DNA of 64,000 bases from Psychrobacillus lasiicapitis (GTDB lineage: Bacteria; Bacillota; Bacilli; Bacillales_A; Planococcaceae). Positions 1-8,698 of the stretch are shown in pieces; the stretch's first letter is position 1; every line of letters begins with the position of its first letter. A program made the translations under genes and the position numbers. The stretch is from assembly GCF_006861795.1 (NCBI RefSeq), contig NZ_VDGH01000006.1:1-64000 (forward strand). The letters are read 5' to 3'. Below the pieces are notes generated by a model. That model was not told the origin of the DNA, did no database searches, and saw nothing but the letters and a program-made list of their open reading frames with translations.

Positions 1-116
1 ATTTCCCATTACGCAAGTAAGTAAGATCCCTCAAAGACGATGAGGTAGATAGGTTCGGGGTGGAAGCGTGGCGACACGTGCAGCTGACGAATACTAATCG
101 ATCGAGGACTTAACCA
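1..116 (+). rRNA. rrl: 23S rRNA, 3' end only
   Basis: The first ~116 bases match the highly conserved 3' end of Firmicute 23S rRNA: the GGTTCGGGGTGGAAGCGTGG stretch, then CAGCTGACGAATACTAATCG and the final GAGGACTTAACC. Only the tail of the gene is inside the window. The exact mature 3' end is approximate. A 60-base spacer separates it from 5S and shows no tRNA. Confidence 0.95.
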
Positions 117-176
117 AATGTATTTATCTGTAGTAAATGTCTGTTTATCCAGTTTTGAGTGAACAAGCACTCATCG

Positions 177-292
<116 letters not shown>

Positions 293-301
293 AAATATAA
301 A

Positions 302-337
302 AGTCGTTACCGATTTATTCGGTAGCGGCTTTTTTGT
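302..337 (+). terminator. rrn operon intrinsic terminator
   Basis: A 12-bp stem (AGTCGTTACCGA with TCGGTAGCGGCT, two G-U pairs) closes on a 5-nt loop and runs into six T residues. It lies 10 nt after 5S. A composite repeat element starts directly behind the T tract. Confidence 0.93.
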
Positions 338-340
338 GCT

Positions 341-790
341 TAGAAAATAATAAAAACTCTATATATGTAGATAACTTATCACAAGTAATATACGTAGGTT
401 ATGTTATTTATAAAATTGAACGTAGTATAGGGACAATATGTCTTAAAGCTTGCCGAAATTGCCGTATTTGACTTCTGCTAGGAGCAGATAACAACCAAAG
501 ATATACGAGCACATGAGGCGTCTATATGAGCGCATGAAACGTCAGTATGAGCATAAACAGTTTTAAGGAGCGCAAGGCGTATGTTTAGGAGCGTATAACA
601 AAGATATACGAGCGCATGAGATACCTATATAATTTTCGCGTTCTGTTGCGAAAATCATAGTGTACACTTCATTCTATTTTCTAACACGCACTATCCCTAT
701 TATGTGTGACATTTCATGTAATGACTTTCATTTTCCACAGCGGGGTAGAAAGTATTCTTTTGCATTGCTTTCATCACCTTTGTTACTTGC
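341..790. repeat. Composite intergenic element, copy 1
   Basis: No protein gene is visible in this ~520-base gap. The left edge (CTTAGAAAATAATAA, then an AT-rich block containing AGATAACTT) resembles the left edges of the copies at 30.46 and 53.60 kb. An inner left motif TATAGGGACAATATGTC near 430 and a right motif CACTATCCCTATTATGTGTG near 693 are roughly inverted relative to each other and match the ends of the other copies. Between them sits a 21-nt-period array. The large GC-rich palindromic modules of copies 2 and 4 are absent. Boundaries are estimates made by eye. Confidence 0.5.
486..625. repeat. 21-nt-period degenerate array, GAGC word
   Basis: The word GAGC, usually within TATACGAGCGCATGAG, begins at 507, 528, 549, 568, 589 and 610. 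The spacings are 21, 21, 19, 21 and 21. Copies are strongly diverged outside the word. There is no reading frame, no constant-repeat/variable-spacer pattern like CRISPR, and no recognised protein site. The function is unknown. Confidence 0.6.
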
Positions 791-873
791 TATTAGACAA
801 ATTACGTATTAAGATGTGCATGTTGTCGTGCAGTTTTTGATAGACATAATAAGGTATAAAAGGAGGCTCTAAT

Positions 874-1551
874 ATGGTTGGAATATTAGCGGTAGATGAT
901 GATATACATACGTTAGAGTTAATTTCTATCTTTTTATCGAATACGGGATATCGGGTAGTGAAAGCTAGAAATGGAAAAGAAGGGTTAGCTTTAATCGAAA
1001 AAGAAATGCCTGACCTTGCAATAGTGGACGTGATGATGCCAGAGATGGATGGTTTGACTTTAACTAAAATTATTCGAGAGCAATATGACTTCCCTGTTTT
1101 ATTACTAACAGCAAAAGGCGGCTTAGAGGATAAAGAAAAAGGCTACTTAGCAGGATCAGATGATTATTTAGTAAAACCATTTGAACCAAAAGAATTGTTA
1201 TTCCGCATCCGTGCAATATTAAGAAGATATGATAAAACAAGTGATGCCAATATACAAGTAGGAAATATGTTGATCAATAGAAAGAGCTTCGAGCTGCAAA
1301 TAGGAGAAGAATTACTCGTTTTACCTTTAAAAGAATTTGAATTACTCTCAAAGCTTGCCTCTAAACCAAACCAAGTATTTACTCGTGATCAATTAATCGA
1401 AGCTGTTTGGGGAATCGACTTTGAAGGGGAAGAACAAACATTAAGTGTACATATCAAACGAATACGGGAACGTCTAGCTAAAACCCAATCAGGTGTACAG
1501 ATTAAAACAGTTCGGGGAATTGGATATAAATTAGAAGGAACGCATACATGA
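874..1551 (+). CDS. OmpR-family response regulator
   Basis: A 225-residue DNA-binding response regulator. The N-terminal receiver domain has the acidic pair at residues 8-10, the phospho-acceptor Asp52 in VDVMMPEMDG, and the conserved Lys in LVKPFEP. The C-terminal winged helix (about 125-222) ends with the typical TVRGIGYKLE. It overlaps the sensor kinase gene by 4 nt (ATGA), so the two are translationally coupled. The start follows AAAGGAGG with good spacing. The likely target is the adjacent MMPL exporter, whose promoter carries OmpR-type direct repeats. Which signal it answers to cannot be read from the sequence. Confidence 0.93.
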   Translation: MVGILAVDDDIHTLELISIFLSNTGYRVVKARNGKEGLALIEKEMPDLAIVDVMMPEMDGLTLTKIIREQYDFPVLLLTAKGGLEDKEKGYLAGSDDYLVKPFEPKELLFRIRAILRRYDKTSDANIQVGNMLINRKSFELQIGEELLVLPLKEFELLSKLASKPNQVFTRDQLIEAVWGIDFEGEEQTLSVHIKRIRERLAKTQSGVQIKTVRGIGYKLEGTHT

Positions 1552-2915
1552 AAACTTTATATAGCAAATTTGTCTGGATGACACTCCTTATTATGTTTGC
1601 CAGTGGGACAATTGGTTTTATGATTGTTAATACCTTTTATCATCAAAATTTAAAAGAGAAAAATGATGAAAAGAACGTCGAAGTAGCCAGTTCCATAGTA
1701 GGGCTTATCGAATCATCAAACCTAGACAGCATAACCCCGCTTCTACAGACAATAGGAGATGCGGGGTACCAAATATATGTCGTAAATGAAGATGGCTTAG
1801 AACAGTTCTATGGCGGCGATTTTAGGGTTCGTGAATTGCCTGATGCTATTGTAAATAACGTTTTACATGGCGAGGTATATCATGGGATGCGAGAGTTTCC
1901 GAAAGAAACGTTTATAACTGGATACTTTTCAAATGAATTAACCAATACGGTTGGGGTTCCATTCACGTACGATCATAAAAAGTATGCACTATTTCAAAGA
2001 CCCAATATAAAATTTCTATTCAATGAAATCCATTTACTATTAGGGGGTCTTGCTGGTGCAATGATCATCATTAGTATTATTGCGATGCTGATCGTTGCTA
2101 AGCGGATGATTGATCCGCTCACTAAGCTTACCGTTGCAACTAATAAAATTGCAAACGAAGACTTTCAAGTGCCGATTCTAGTAAATCAACGAGACGAAAT
2201 TGGTCAATTGGCGGATAGTTTTAGGAATATGGTAAAGCAATTGGAAGCCAGTGACCGTTATAAAAAAGAGTTTATTGCTCGAGTATCTCATGATTTTCAA
2301 ACACCACTATTAAATATACAAGGATATGCTACTTTACTTGAAAATGGAGAGTTAAATGGAAATTACGCAGAAATCATTCGAAAAGAGGCTATGCGTCTAT
2401 CAGGTGTAATGAAGCAATTATTATTGCTCACTTCATTCGATCAAGCAAATACTCGAACAAAAAAAGAACCATATCGACTGGATGAGCAACTAAAACAGAT
2501 TGTTATGAAATTTAGATGGTTATTAGACGAAAAAAACATTTCCATCCAATTGCAATTGAAAAAAGTAGAGGTGCTGGGGGATAAAGAGATGTTAGAGTAC
2601 GCTTGGGAAAATCTTATTTCTAATGCAATCAAATATAATTATTCTCCGGGAGAGATACAAATAGCGATGTCCGAAACTTCGGAGTATGTGCAAGTCATCA
2701 TACAGGATAGTGGTATTGGAAACAAAAATACAGACTATGGACAATGGACAGAACGATTTTATCGAGAGGATCAGGCAAGATCAACACAAGTAGAGGGAAG
2801 CGGGTTAGGTCTTGCTATTGTAAAGGAAGTCATACAATCGCACCATGGTATTCTTGCATTTGAAAATGTGGAACCTCATGGAACAAAGGTCAGTATCCAA
2901 CTAAAGAAGATGTAA
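1548..2915 (+). CDS. Sensor histidine kinase (HAMP, HisKA, HATPase)
   Basis: A 455-residue membrane kinase paired with the preceding regulator. Membrane segment 1 is at about residues 9-28, followed by an extracellular sensor domain of ~130 residues. Segment 2 is at about 163-184, then HAMP. The phospho-acceptor box reads VSHDFQTPLLNIQGYA. The ATP-binding domain shows an N box (ENLISNAIKYN), G1 (DSGIG) and G2 (GSGLGLAI). The SHDFQTPL variant of the H box is frequent in Bacilli kinases associated with transport genes. It phosphorylates the OmpR-type partner; the stimulus is unknown. The extracellular domain shows no family I can name. Confidence 0.92.
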   Translation: MKTLYSKFVWMTLLIMFASGTIGFMIVNTFYHQNLKEKNDEKNVEVASSIVGLIESSNLDSITPLLQTIGDAGYQIYVVNEDGLEQFYGGDFRVRELPDAIVNNVLHGEVYHGMREFPKETFITGYFSNELTNTVGVPFTYDHKKYALFQRPNIKFLFNEIHLLLGGLAGAMIIISIIAMLIVAKRMIDPLTKLTVATNKIANEDFQVPILVNQRDEIGQLADSFRNMVKQLEASDRYKKEFIARVSHDFQTPLLNIQGYATLLENGELNGNYAEIIRKEAMRLSGVMKQLLLLTSFDQANTRTKKEPYRLDEQLKQIVMKFRWLLDEKNISIQLQLKKVEVLGDKEMLEYAWENLISNAIKYNYSPGEIQIAMSETSEYVQVIIQDSGIGNKNTDYGQWTERFYREDQARSTQVEGSGLGLAIVKEVIQSHHGILAFENVEPHGTKVSIQLKKM

Positions 2916-2921
2916 TCATCC

Positions 2922-2954
2922 GTTCATCTTCTGTTCACTTTCGACTTGTATAGT
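2922..2954 (+). promoter_or_regulatory. Candidate response-regulator site and promoter for MMPL gene
   Basis: Two direct repeats in exact 11-bp tandem register, GTTCATCTTCT (2922-2932) and GTTCACTTTCG (2933-2943), sit just upstream of a -10-like TATAGT (2949-2954). No good -35 is present. This layout is typical of OmpR-class activators, which bind tandem half-sites spaced one helical turn apart. The kinase-to-MMPL gap is only 74 nt, so this would give the exporter its own inducible promoter. Inferred, not proven. Confidence 0.5.
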
Positions 2955-2989
2955 TACCCCTGTAAGGAAATCTTAAAGGGGGTAGCAAA

Positions 2990-4954
2990 ATGAAAAACAA
3001 GCGTACTTGGCTTATAACATTAACGAGTTGGTTAGTGATCGTAGGATTACTTTCTTTTCTTGCACCATCCAGTAAAGAAGTTGCAAGTACATCCAAAAAT
3101 GCAGGTCTACCAGAAACAGCTTTATCCATTCAAGCTGATAAAATAGTAAAAGAAAATTTCTCTAGTAGTGAGGGAATACCTCTTTTAATAGTTTTTGAAA
3201 AAGATAAGGGTGCTACAGATGAGGAAATACAAAGCATTCTCACGTTAATGGAAGAAAATTATCCTGGTATACCGAAGTTTTCTCAAATACCTATGGAGCA
3301 TCGTGCTTCATTTGTTTCTGAGGATAAAAAAACATTCTTTATCCCTTTAATTTTGGAAGGGCAATTAGAAAGTAAAGAGATACACGCACAAGTGAAAGAA
3401 ATTAAAAAGAATGTATCCAACATTATCCCGGCAGGTTTTACTATTTATTATACGGGGCCAGCTGGTATAGCAAGTGATACAATTGAGCTGTTTTCACAGG
3501 CTGATATAGTTTTACTTTTAGCAACAGTAGGGATTATTTTTATCCTGTTAATTATTATTTATCGTTCGTTTATCCTTGCAATCATTCCACTGATCGGAGC
3601 TGGAATCGTGTACGGGGTAGTGGATAGATTGATTGGTCTAACTGGTAAATTCACATCCATTACAATTGAAAACCAAGCTCTATCCATTATGATGATTTTA
3701 TTGTTTGCGGTCATTACCGATTATTCGCTGCTTTTGTATGCTCGTTATAAAGAAGAGCAGGATATGAAAATAGCACTTGCTAAAACCCGAGAAACTGTTC
3801 TATTTAGTGGTGGTACAATTTTAGCAGGAGTGGCAACACTTGCATTTGCGATATATGAGCCGTATCGTAATTTCGCTCCGGTATTTGCGATTGCGGTCAT
3901 AATAATGTTGGTCGCAGGGCTTACTTTATTGCCGGCTTTATTTGCAGTTGTAAAAACACCAAAAAAGAAAGAAAAAACAACGAGAATATGGACAAATGTA
4001 GGAAAAGTAAGTACGAAAAAACCATGGAAAGTAGCAATTCCGATTCTCCTTCTACTTGGTATTGGTACATGGCATGCAACAACAATCGTCTATTCATATG
4101 ACTTGTTGGCATCTTTTCCAGAAGAGTTATCTTCGAGAGAAGGTTTTACAAGGCTAGGAAAGGCATTTTCAGAAGGTGAAATAGCACCAACGACCATTCT
4201 AGTTAAATCAAAAGACGAGAAAGTAATAGCGGGTATTCAAGAGAAGTTAGAAGAGAGACCACTTGTAAGTCAATTGCGGCCATCATCTTCAGAAAGTGAT
4301 AAGTACACACAGTTTTCCATTATATTAAATGCAAATCCTTATAGCAAAGCAGCTTTGAATGAAGTGGAAACGATTAGAGATGAACTAAAAGACCAACATG
4401 TTTTAGTAAGTGGAGAGACAGTGAAACAAGTGGATATCCGTAAGATTAATAATCGAGATACATTACTCGTAATGGGATTAATGACAGTATTGATTGGATT
4501 AATGCTTGCATTCCAAACGAGATCGATTCGAGCATCGTTGTTGATGATGTTTTCTATTTTATTGTCATTTGGAGCTGCTTTAGGTTTCTCTACTTGGATT
4601 TTCGATATGTTCTTCGGGTATACGTCTTTTAGTTATCGAATTCCCCTTTACACATTTGTATTTTTAGTAGCACTTGGTGTGGACTATTCGATTATGTTAA
4701 TGAGTAGGTTGAAAGAAGAAAGAAAACAGTATGGCGAACTAGAAGCAATTGCGAAGGCGGTTGAAAAAACAGGCGGGGTTATTTCATCAGCAGGATTAAT
4801 ACTTGCGGCTACATTTGCTGTTTTAATATCACAACCAGTTATGGAGCTTAAACTATTTGGTTTTGCTGTTGCAGTTGGTGTGTTATTAGATACGTTTATC
4901 GTTCGACCATTATTATTACCAGCGTTATTAACGATTACAAAGAGGGGGAAATAA
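2990..4954 (+). CDS. MMPL/RND-family exporter (YdfJ-like)
   Basis: A 654-residue polytopic membrane protein with the MMPL layout. There is a first membrane helix at the N-terminus, a large extracytoplasmic loop, five or six clustered helices ending in LLPALFAVV, then a second loop and a second helix cluster ending LLLPALLTI. The signature ITDYSLLLYARYKEE and its repeat GVDYSIMLMSRLKEE mark the two proton-relay repeats. Length is close to B. subtilis YdfJ. Start: ATG after AAAGGGGG. Substrates of this class are usually lipids or hydrophobic antimicrobials; none can be assigned. The two-component genes immediately upstream probably control it. Confidence 0.9.
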   Translation: MKNKRTWLITLTSWLVIVGLLSFLAPSSKEVASTSKNAGLPETALSIQADKIVKENFSSSEGIPLLIVFEKDKGATDEEIQSILTLMEENYPGIPKFSQIPMEHRASFVSEDKKTFFIPLILEGQLESKEIHAQVKEIKKNVSNIIPAGFTIYYTGPAGIASDTIELFSQADIVLLLATVGIIFILLIIIYRSFILAIIPLIGAGIVYGVVDRLIGLTGKFTSITIENQALSIMMILLFAVITDYSLLLYARYKEEQDMKIALAKTRETVLFSGGTILAGVATLAFAIYEPYRNFAPVFAIAVIIMLVAGLTLLPALFAVVKTPKKKEKTTRIWTNVGKVSTKKPWKVAIPILLLLGIGTWHATTIVYSYDLLASFPEELSSREGFTRLGKAFSEGEIAPTTILVKSKDEKVIAGIQEKLEERPLVSQLRPSSSESDKYTQFSIILNANPYSKAALNEVETIRDELKDQHVLVSGETVKQVDIRKINNRDTLLVMGLMTVLIGLMLAFQTRSIRASLLMMFSILLSFGAALGFSTWIFDMFFGYTSFSYRIPLYTFVFLVALGVDYSIMLMSRLKEERKQYGELEAIAKAVEKTGGVISSAGLILAATFAVLISQPVMELKLFGFAVAVGVLLDTFIVRPLLLPALLTITKRGK

Positions 4955-4956
4955 AG

Positions 4957-5358
4957 ATGCAAGAAAAGTGGAGTTTACGACTAATACGTGCAGGAGCATT
5001 ATTTGGATTACTGGGAGCTTATCTAGGTTCTCATATGGCAGGGGCAGGGTCTTATGCGTTACGACCAATTCATGCACATATTTTACTAGTAGGATGGTTG
5101 TCGTTATTTGTATATGGTTTGTTTTATAAATTGTATAAAATTAAATCTCCTAAACTTGTGGCTGTTCATGGTTGGACTGCAATCATAGGAGCAGTTGGAC
5201 TAACATTAGGTATGTATTTACAGTTCATACAGCCATTTAATATCGATAAGAATTTTGCGCTTATTGCATATATAGTAGGTGGCACGATATTATTAATCAG
5301 TTTTGCGATATTTGTTTTAGTAACTTTCAGAGTAGAAAAAGGTAGAAGTGCAGTGTGA
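4957..5358 (+). CDS. Four-helix membrane protein, oxidase-subunit-I-like
   Basis: 133 residues forming about four membrane helices. It starts 2 nt after the MMPL stop codon and is therefore co-transcribed. The segment RPIHAHILLVGWLSLF contains paired histidines in a membrane context, resembling a heme-ligand helix of heme-copper oxidase subunit I. A third His lies in VAVHGWTAI. Short proteins of this kind are seen in Bacilli, but I know of no assigned function. It could bind heme or simply be a structural homologue. A role with the MMPL exporter is inferred only from position. Confidence 0.75.
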   Translation: MQEKWSLRLIRAGALFGLLGAYLGSHMAGAGSYALRPIHAHILLVGWLSLFVYGLFYKLYKIKSPKLVAVHGWTAIIGAVGLTLGMYLQFIQPFNIDKNFALIAYIVGGTILLISFAIFVLVTFRVEKGRSAV

Positions 5359-5377
5359 CCTGCGCTTCTATTTTTTT
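5343..5377 (+). terminator. Terminator of the RR-HK-MMPL operon
   Basis: TAGAAGTGCAG pairs with CTGCGCTTCTA across a 6-nt loop, followed by seven T. The left arm overlaps the last codons of the small membrane protein. Confidence 0.88.
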
Positions 5378-5421
5378 ATTAAAAACTTAATAGAGCTTTC
5401 TATTCTTTACTCTCCTTCTGA

Positions 5422-5450
5422 CCTTTGTTATATTGTATATATAACAAAGG
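5422..5450. promoter_or_regulatory. Perfect 12-bp inverted repeat upstream of lipoprotein hydrolase
   Basis: CCTTTGTTATAT (5422-5433) is the exact reverse complement of ATATAACAAAGG (5439-5450), with a 5-nt centre. It ends next to the Shine-Dalgarno (GAGGGG) of the hydrolase gene and contains -10-like TATATT and TATATA sequences. It could be a repressor operator or a leader hairpin affecting translation. There is no T tract, so it is not an intrinsic terminator. Confidence 0.55.
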
Positions 5451-5463
5451 CAGAGGGGTTTGT

Positions 5464-6756
5464 ATGAGGAAATTAGCCATTGTTTTTTCTTTAGTAGCAA
5501 TGGTCTTTTTGTTACTTACTGCATGTAGTAAGGAAAAAGAGGAGGCACAAGAGATGAGTTCATTAGAAAGTATAGAAGGTGTATGGGAAGGTTCCATTCA
5601 AATTCCTGATCAACCACTACCAATTATAGTCGAATTTGAAGCCGACAAAGGGATGATTAGTATTCCCGTACAAGGTCTAAATGATTATCCATTAACAAAT
5701 GTAACATTAAATAAGTCTGATTTATTGTTTGATATGAACATCCAAGGACAAAAGTTAACGTTTGATGGTAAAGTCGAACAAGAAAAGATTACGGGGATCT
5801 TTACACAGCAAGGGCAGACCTTTCCTTTTGAATTGAGGGAGGGAAGTAAAGAAGAGGAAGTGGAAGAAGATCGTTTAGTAAAAGTGAAAGTAGAAGGTGG
5901 AACGATGTCTGGCCAACTAGAAGTTCCTAAAGGGGAAGGACCTTTTTCTCTAATGGTCATTATTGCTGGTTCTGGTCCTACTGATCGAAACGGAAACTCC
6001 ATTGCATTACCAGGAAAAAACAATAGCTTGAAAATGCTTGCAGAGGATTTAGCGAAAGAAGGCGTGGCAACTATTCGCTACGATAAGCGAGGAGTTGGGA
6101 AAAATACGAGTTTAGCGGGCAAGGAAGAGGATTTGCGATTCGATCAATACATTGATGATGCTGCTGCATGGGTTCGTTTTGCGAAGGAAGATGCACGCTT
6201 TTCTCATGTAGGAATAATTGGTCATAGTGAAGGCTCTTTAATTGGAATGGTAGCTAGCCAAAAAGCTGATGCGGATGCGTTCATTTCCATTGCTGGTGCT
6301 GGGAGACCTATCGATAAGGTGCTTCTAGAACAACTTCAAGCACAGCTGCCAGCAAACCTATTGAAAGAATCCAATGATATTCTAGAAAAATTAAAGCAAG
6401 GTGAGCAAGTGAAAACAGTGAGCCCGGAATTACAAAGTGTATTTCGTCCATCGGTTCAACCATATATGATATCGTGGCTGCAATATGATCCTGCTGTACA
6501 GCTTCAAAAGTTAAACAAACCGATCCTTATAGTGAATGGTAGTACAGATATACAAGTTCCAGTAAAAGACGCGGAACTTTTACATGAAGCAAAGAAAGAT
6601 TCGGATTTGCTTATTGTAGATAAGATGAATCATGTATTGAAAGAAGCACCTGCAGATCGAGAAGGAAATACCGCTATCTATTCTAATCCCGATCTTCCAT
6701 TAGCGAAAGGTTTAATAGATGGTATAGTCCATTTCTTGCAGGAAGATGTAAAATAA
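5464..6756 (+). CDS. Lipoprotein alpha/beta hydrolase
   Basis: 430 residues. I chose the ATG at 5464 because it follows GAGGGG by 6 nt and opens with a lipoprotein signal peptide (MRKLAIVF then lipobox LLTAC). An upstream in-frame ATG at 5425 lies inside the promoter/inverted repeat. After an N-terminal ~110-residue beta-rich region comes an alpha/beta hydrolase core: the oxyanion region IIAGSGPTDRNG, nucleophile elbow GHSEGS, acid NGSTDIQVP and catalytic His in MNHVLKE. All three triad residues are present, so an anchored extracytoplasmic esterase or peptidase is likely. The substrate is unknown. Confidence 0.88.
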   Translation: MRKLAIVFSLVAMVFLLLTACSKEKEEAQEMSSLESIEGVWEGSIQIPDQPLPIIVEFEADKGMISIPVQGLNDYPLTNVTLNKSDLLFDMNIQGQKLTFDGKVEQEKITGIFTQQGQTFPFELREGSKEEEVEEDRLVKVKVEGGTMSGQLEVPKGEGPFSLMVIIAGSGPTDRNGNSIALPGKNNSLKMLAEDLAKEGVATIRYDKRGVGKNTSLAGKEEDLRFDQYIDDAAAWVRFAKEDARFSHVGIIGHSEGSLIGMVASQKADADAFISIAGAGRPIDKVLLEQLQAQLPANLLKESNDILEKLKQGEQVKTVSPELQSVFRPSVQPYMISWLQYDPAVQLQKLNKPILIVNGSTDIQVPVKDAELLHEAKKDSDLLIVDKMNHVLKEAPADREGNTAIYSNPDLPLAKGLIDGIVHFLQEDVK

Positions 6757-6773
6757 GTGGAGAGTTGAATATA

Positions 6774-6806
6774 AAATGCTGAACTTTTAGAAGTTCAGCA
6801 TTTTTG
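6774..6806 (+). terminator. Intrinsic terminator after lipoprotein hydrolase
   Basis: The ATGCTGAACTT / AAGTTCAGCAT stem with a short loop is followed by TTTTTG. The next gene begins 17 nt downstream. Confidence 0.9.
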
Positions 6807-6822
6807 TGTAGGGGGAAGCAGG

Positions 6823-7722
6823 ATGAGAGAAAATTGTGTTCGACTTAATGGAGGGTTTCATAACGACGTTTTTTACATGGAGGAAAAAGAAAAAGTAGTA
6901 AGGATATCTAATGCTAAAAAAACAAAGCTAATGGTTTTACAGGAAATTGAATGGATGAAATTCCTATATGAACATGAAGTTGCAGTTCCTATGTCGGAAA
7001 TGCCTTTGGAAGAGGAAAATGGGAGGGTAAGGACTTATTTCGAATTTGTTAAAGGCGACATGATGGATGTAACAAATGCATTGCATTGGAATGAAAATAT
7101 ATTTGAACAATGGGGAAGGATTTTGGGAAAGATGCATGCTCTTTCAAAAAAATTTACAGTGAAGGAAATGCACCGACCTTTATGGTCAGTTGAGAATATG
7201 GATGTGTTTGGTATTCGGGCTAACTTGTCCACATGGTTACAGGAACGTTACGATGTACTAATGCAAAGCCTACATACATTTGATAGAGAAGAAAGTACAT
7301 TTGGTTTGATTCATAATGATTTTCATCAGGGGAACCTAATCATTAATAAGGATGGTACTATTTTTACAATTGACTTTGATGACTGCGCATTCAATTGGTA
7401 TGCACAAGATATAGCAGTGGCTTTCTATCATGCATATTGGCAACATAGCTCTTTCAATGCCGATATAAAAGCTTTTCCTCAGATATTTATGAATCATTTT
7501 CTTGTGGGGTATCAAACGGAAAATTCACTTCATGAGGACATAGTTAAACAAATTCCTATATTCCTAAAACTGAGAGAGATCTTTTTGTATCAGCTATTTA
7601 ATAAAACATGGGATAAAAACAATTTGGAAGAATGGCAAAAGTATTCTTTGTTGGATTTGGAAGAAAAGATAAAGAACGAAGCACCCTATGCAGGAATTGT
7701 AGATTTTTCTGTCTATGTGTAA
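6823..7722 (+). CDS. APH-type small-molecule kinase
   Basis: 299 residues of the aminoglycoside phosphotransferase/choline-kinase fold. The catalytic loop reads LIHNDFHQGNLII (Brenner motif HxDxxxxN) and the metal-binding loop FTIDFDDC. The N-terminal lobe has GGFHNDVF in the nucleotide loop position and a conserved Lys in KVVRIS. It phosphorylates a small hydroxylated substrate, but the substrate cannot be assigned; members of this group are often generic kinases rather than resistance enzymes. It is a single-gene unit flanked by terminators. Confidence 0.85.
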   Translation: MRENCVRLNGGFHNDVFYMEEKEKVVRISNAKKTKLMVLQEIEWMKFLYEHEVAVPMSEMPLEEENGRVRTYFEFVKGDMMDVTNALHWNENIFEQWGRILGKMHALSKKFTVKEMHRPLWSVENMDVFGIRANLSTWLQERYDVLMQSLHTFDREESTFGLIHNDFHQGNLIINKDGTIFTIDFDDCAFNWYAQDIAVAFYHAYWQHSSFNADIKAFPQIFMNHFLVGYQTENSLHEDIVKQIPIFLKLREIFLYQLFNKTWDKNNLEEWQKYSLLDLEEKIKNEAPYAGIVDFSVYV

Positions 7723-7735
7723 CTGCAACAATGCA

Positions 7736-7774
7736 AAAAGAGTCTAAATTCAAATATGAATTAGACTCTTTTTC
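7736..7774. terminator. Bidirectional terminator
   Basis: AAAAAGAGTCTAA pairs with TTAGACTCTTTTT, with A and T tracts on either side, so it works on both strands. It separates the convergent kinase (+) and EamA exporter (-) genes. Confidence 0.92.
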
Positions 7775-7783
7775 TTAGCTAAG

Positions 7784-8686
7784 TTATGAAGCAGTTTGTC
7801 GTTTTTTGTTTCTACGAATTCCAGCGAGCGCCGGAATGCACATTCCAACTAGTATAACGATAATCCCTAAAACTTGTAACCACGATAATGCTTCGCTTAA
7901 TACAAGTACTGAAACAATAACGGCTACTGGTAACTCCATCGCACTTAATATAGAAGAAACCGCACCTCCGACTTTAGGAACAGCTATTACGAATAAGTAA
8001 ATAGGAACAATAATACCAAGTAGTCCAAGAGCTAGTCCGTAAAATAGTAATGATTCCGTGAATAATTTCCCGTTCCACATAATTTCAGGACTTTGGAAAA
8101 TAGCAATCATCACAGCTGCGATAAATGAAACAAATAATAGACGAGTCGTTGTGTTCATCCCTTCTACTTGTTTCGTGTTGACGTTCATATTCAAAGAGAA
8201 TGAAACCGCAGCAGCAAATCCGTACATCCAGCCTCTCCAGTCAATTCCAGTTAAATCGACATCAAGAACACCAGCAGCTAAAATCGTTCCGATAAATAAA
8301 ATAATAAGCGAAATAACTTCAGGTCTGGTCGGCAATCTTCTTCTTATAATACAATCGATTAATGTACCAATCCATGTGAATTGAAATAGCATCACGACTG
8401 CTAGAGAAGCAGGCAAGTAAATTAGCGCTTGTCCATAAACGATACCTGTCAAACCTGTAAAGATACCTGCTAATATTATAATTTTACCCCCACCATATAA
8501 ACGTGGCAGCTTTCGTTGTGTTACAAGATAAATAATTAAAGCTAAAAGAAAACCTACAATATATTGACTCGCAACGGCTTCAGAGGCTGTATAGCCATCT
8601 CCAATTGCAAGTTTCACCATTGTTGACAAAGTCCCATATGAGCTGGCCGCAAAAACGACCATCAGTGGGTAAATCCATGATTTCAT
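7784..8686 (-). CDS. EamA/DMT-family transporter
   Basis: 300 residues, about ten membrane helices arranged as two EamA repeats. The second repeat is recognisable by FSLNMNVNTKQVEG and the closing PVAVIVSVLVLSEALSWLQVLGIIVILVGM signature region. The C-terminus is basic (RRNKKRQ), fitting a cytoplasmic tail. It is the second gene of a two-gene minus-strand unit behind a GNAT gene (12-nt gap). The family exports or imports metabolites such as amino acids; the substrate is unknown. Confidence 0.9.
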   Translation of the reverse strand: MKSWIYPLMVVFAASSYGTLSTMVKLAIGDGYTASEAVASQYIVGFLLALIIYLVTQRKLPRLYGGGKIIILAGIFTGLTGIVYGQALIYLPASLAVVMLFQFTWIGTLIDCIIRRRLPTRPEVISLIILFIGTILAAGVLDVDLTGIDWRGWMYGFAAAVSFSLNMNVNTKQVEGMNTTTRLLFVSFIAAVMIAIFQSPEIMWNGKLFTESLLFYGLALGLLGIIVPIYLFVIAVPKVGGAVSSILSAMELPVAVIVSVLVLSEALSWLQVLGIIVILVGMCIPALAGIRRNKKRQTAS

Positions 8687-8698
8687 AAAATTTCTCCT

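Noticed and set aside
116-176. tRNA gene in the 23S-5S spacer or after 5S
   Set aside because: No cloverleaf or T-loop consensus (GGTTCGAAT) is present in the spacer or the following 500 bases.
486-625. CRISPR array
   Set aside because: No constant repeat with unique spacers, unit length only 21 nt, no cas genes in the window.
8058-8384. 108-codon plus-strand frame opposite the EamA gene
   Set aside because: Entirely antisense to a well-supported membrane transporter.
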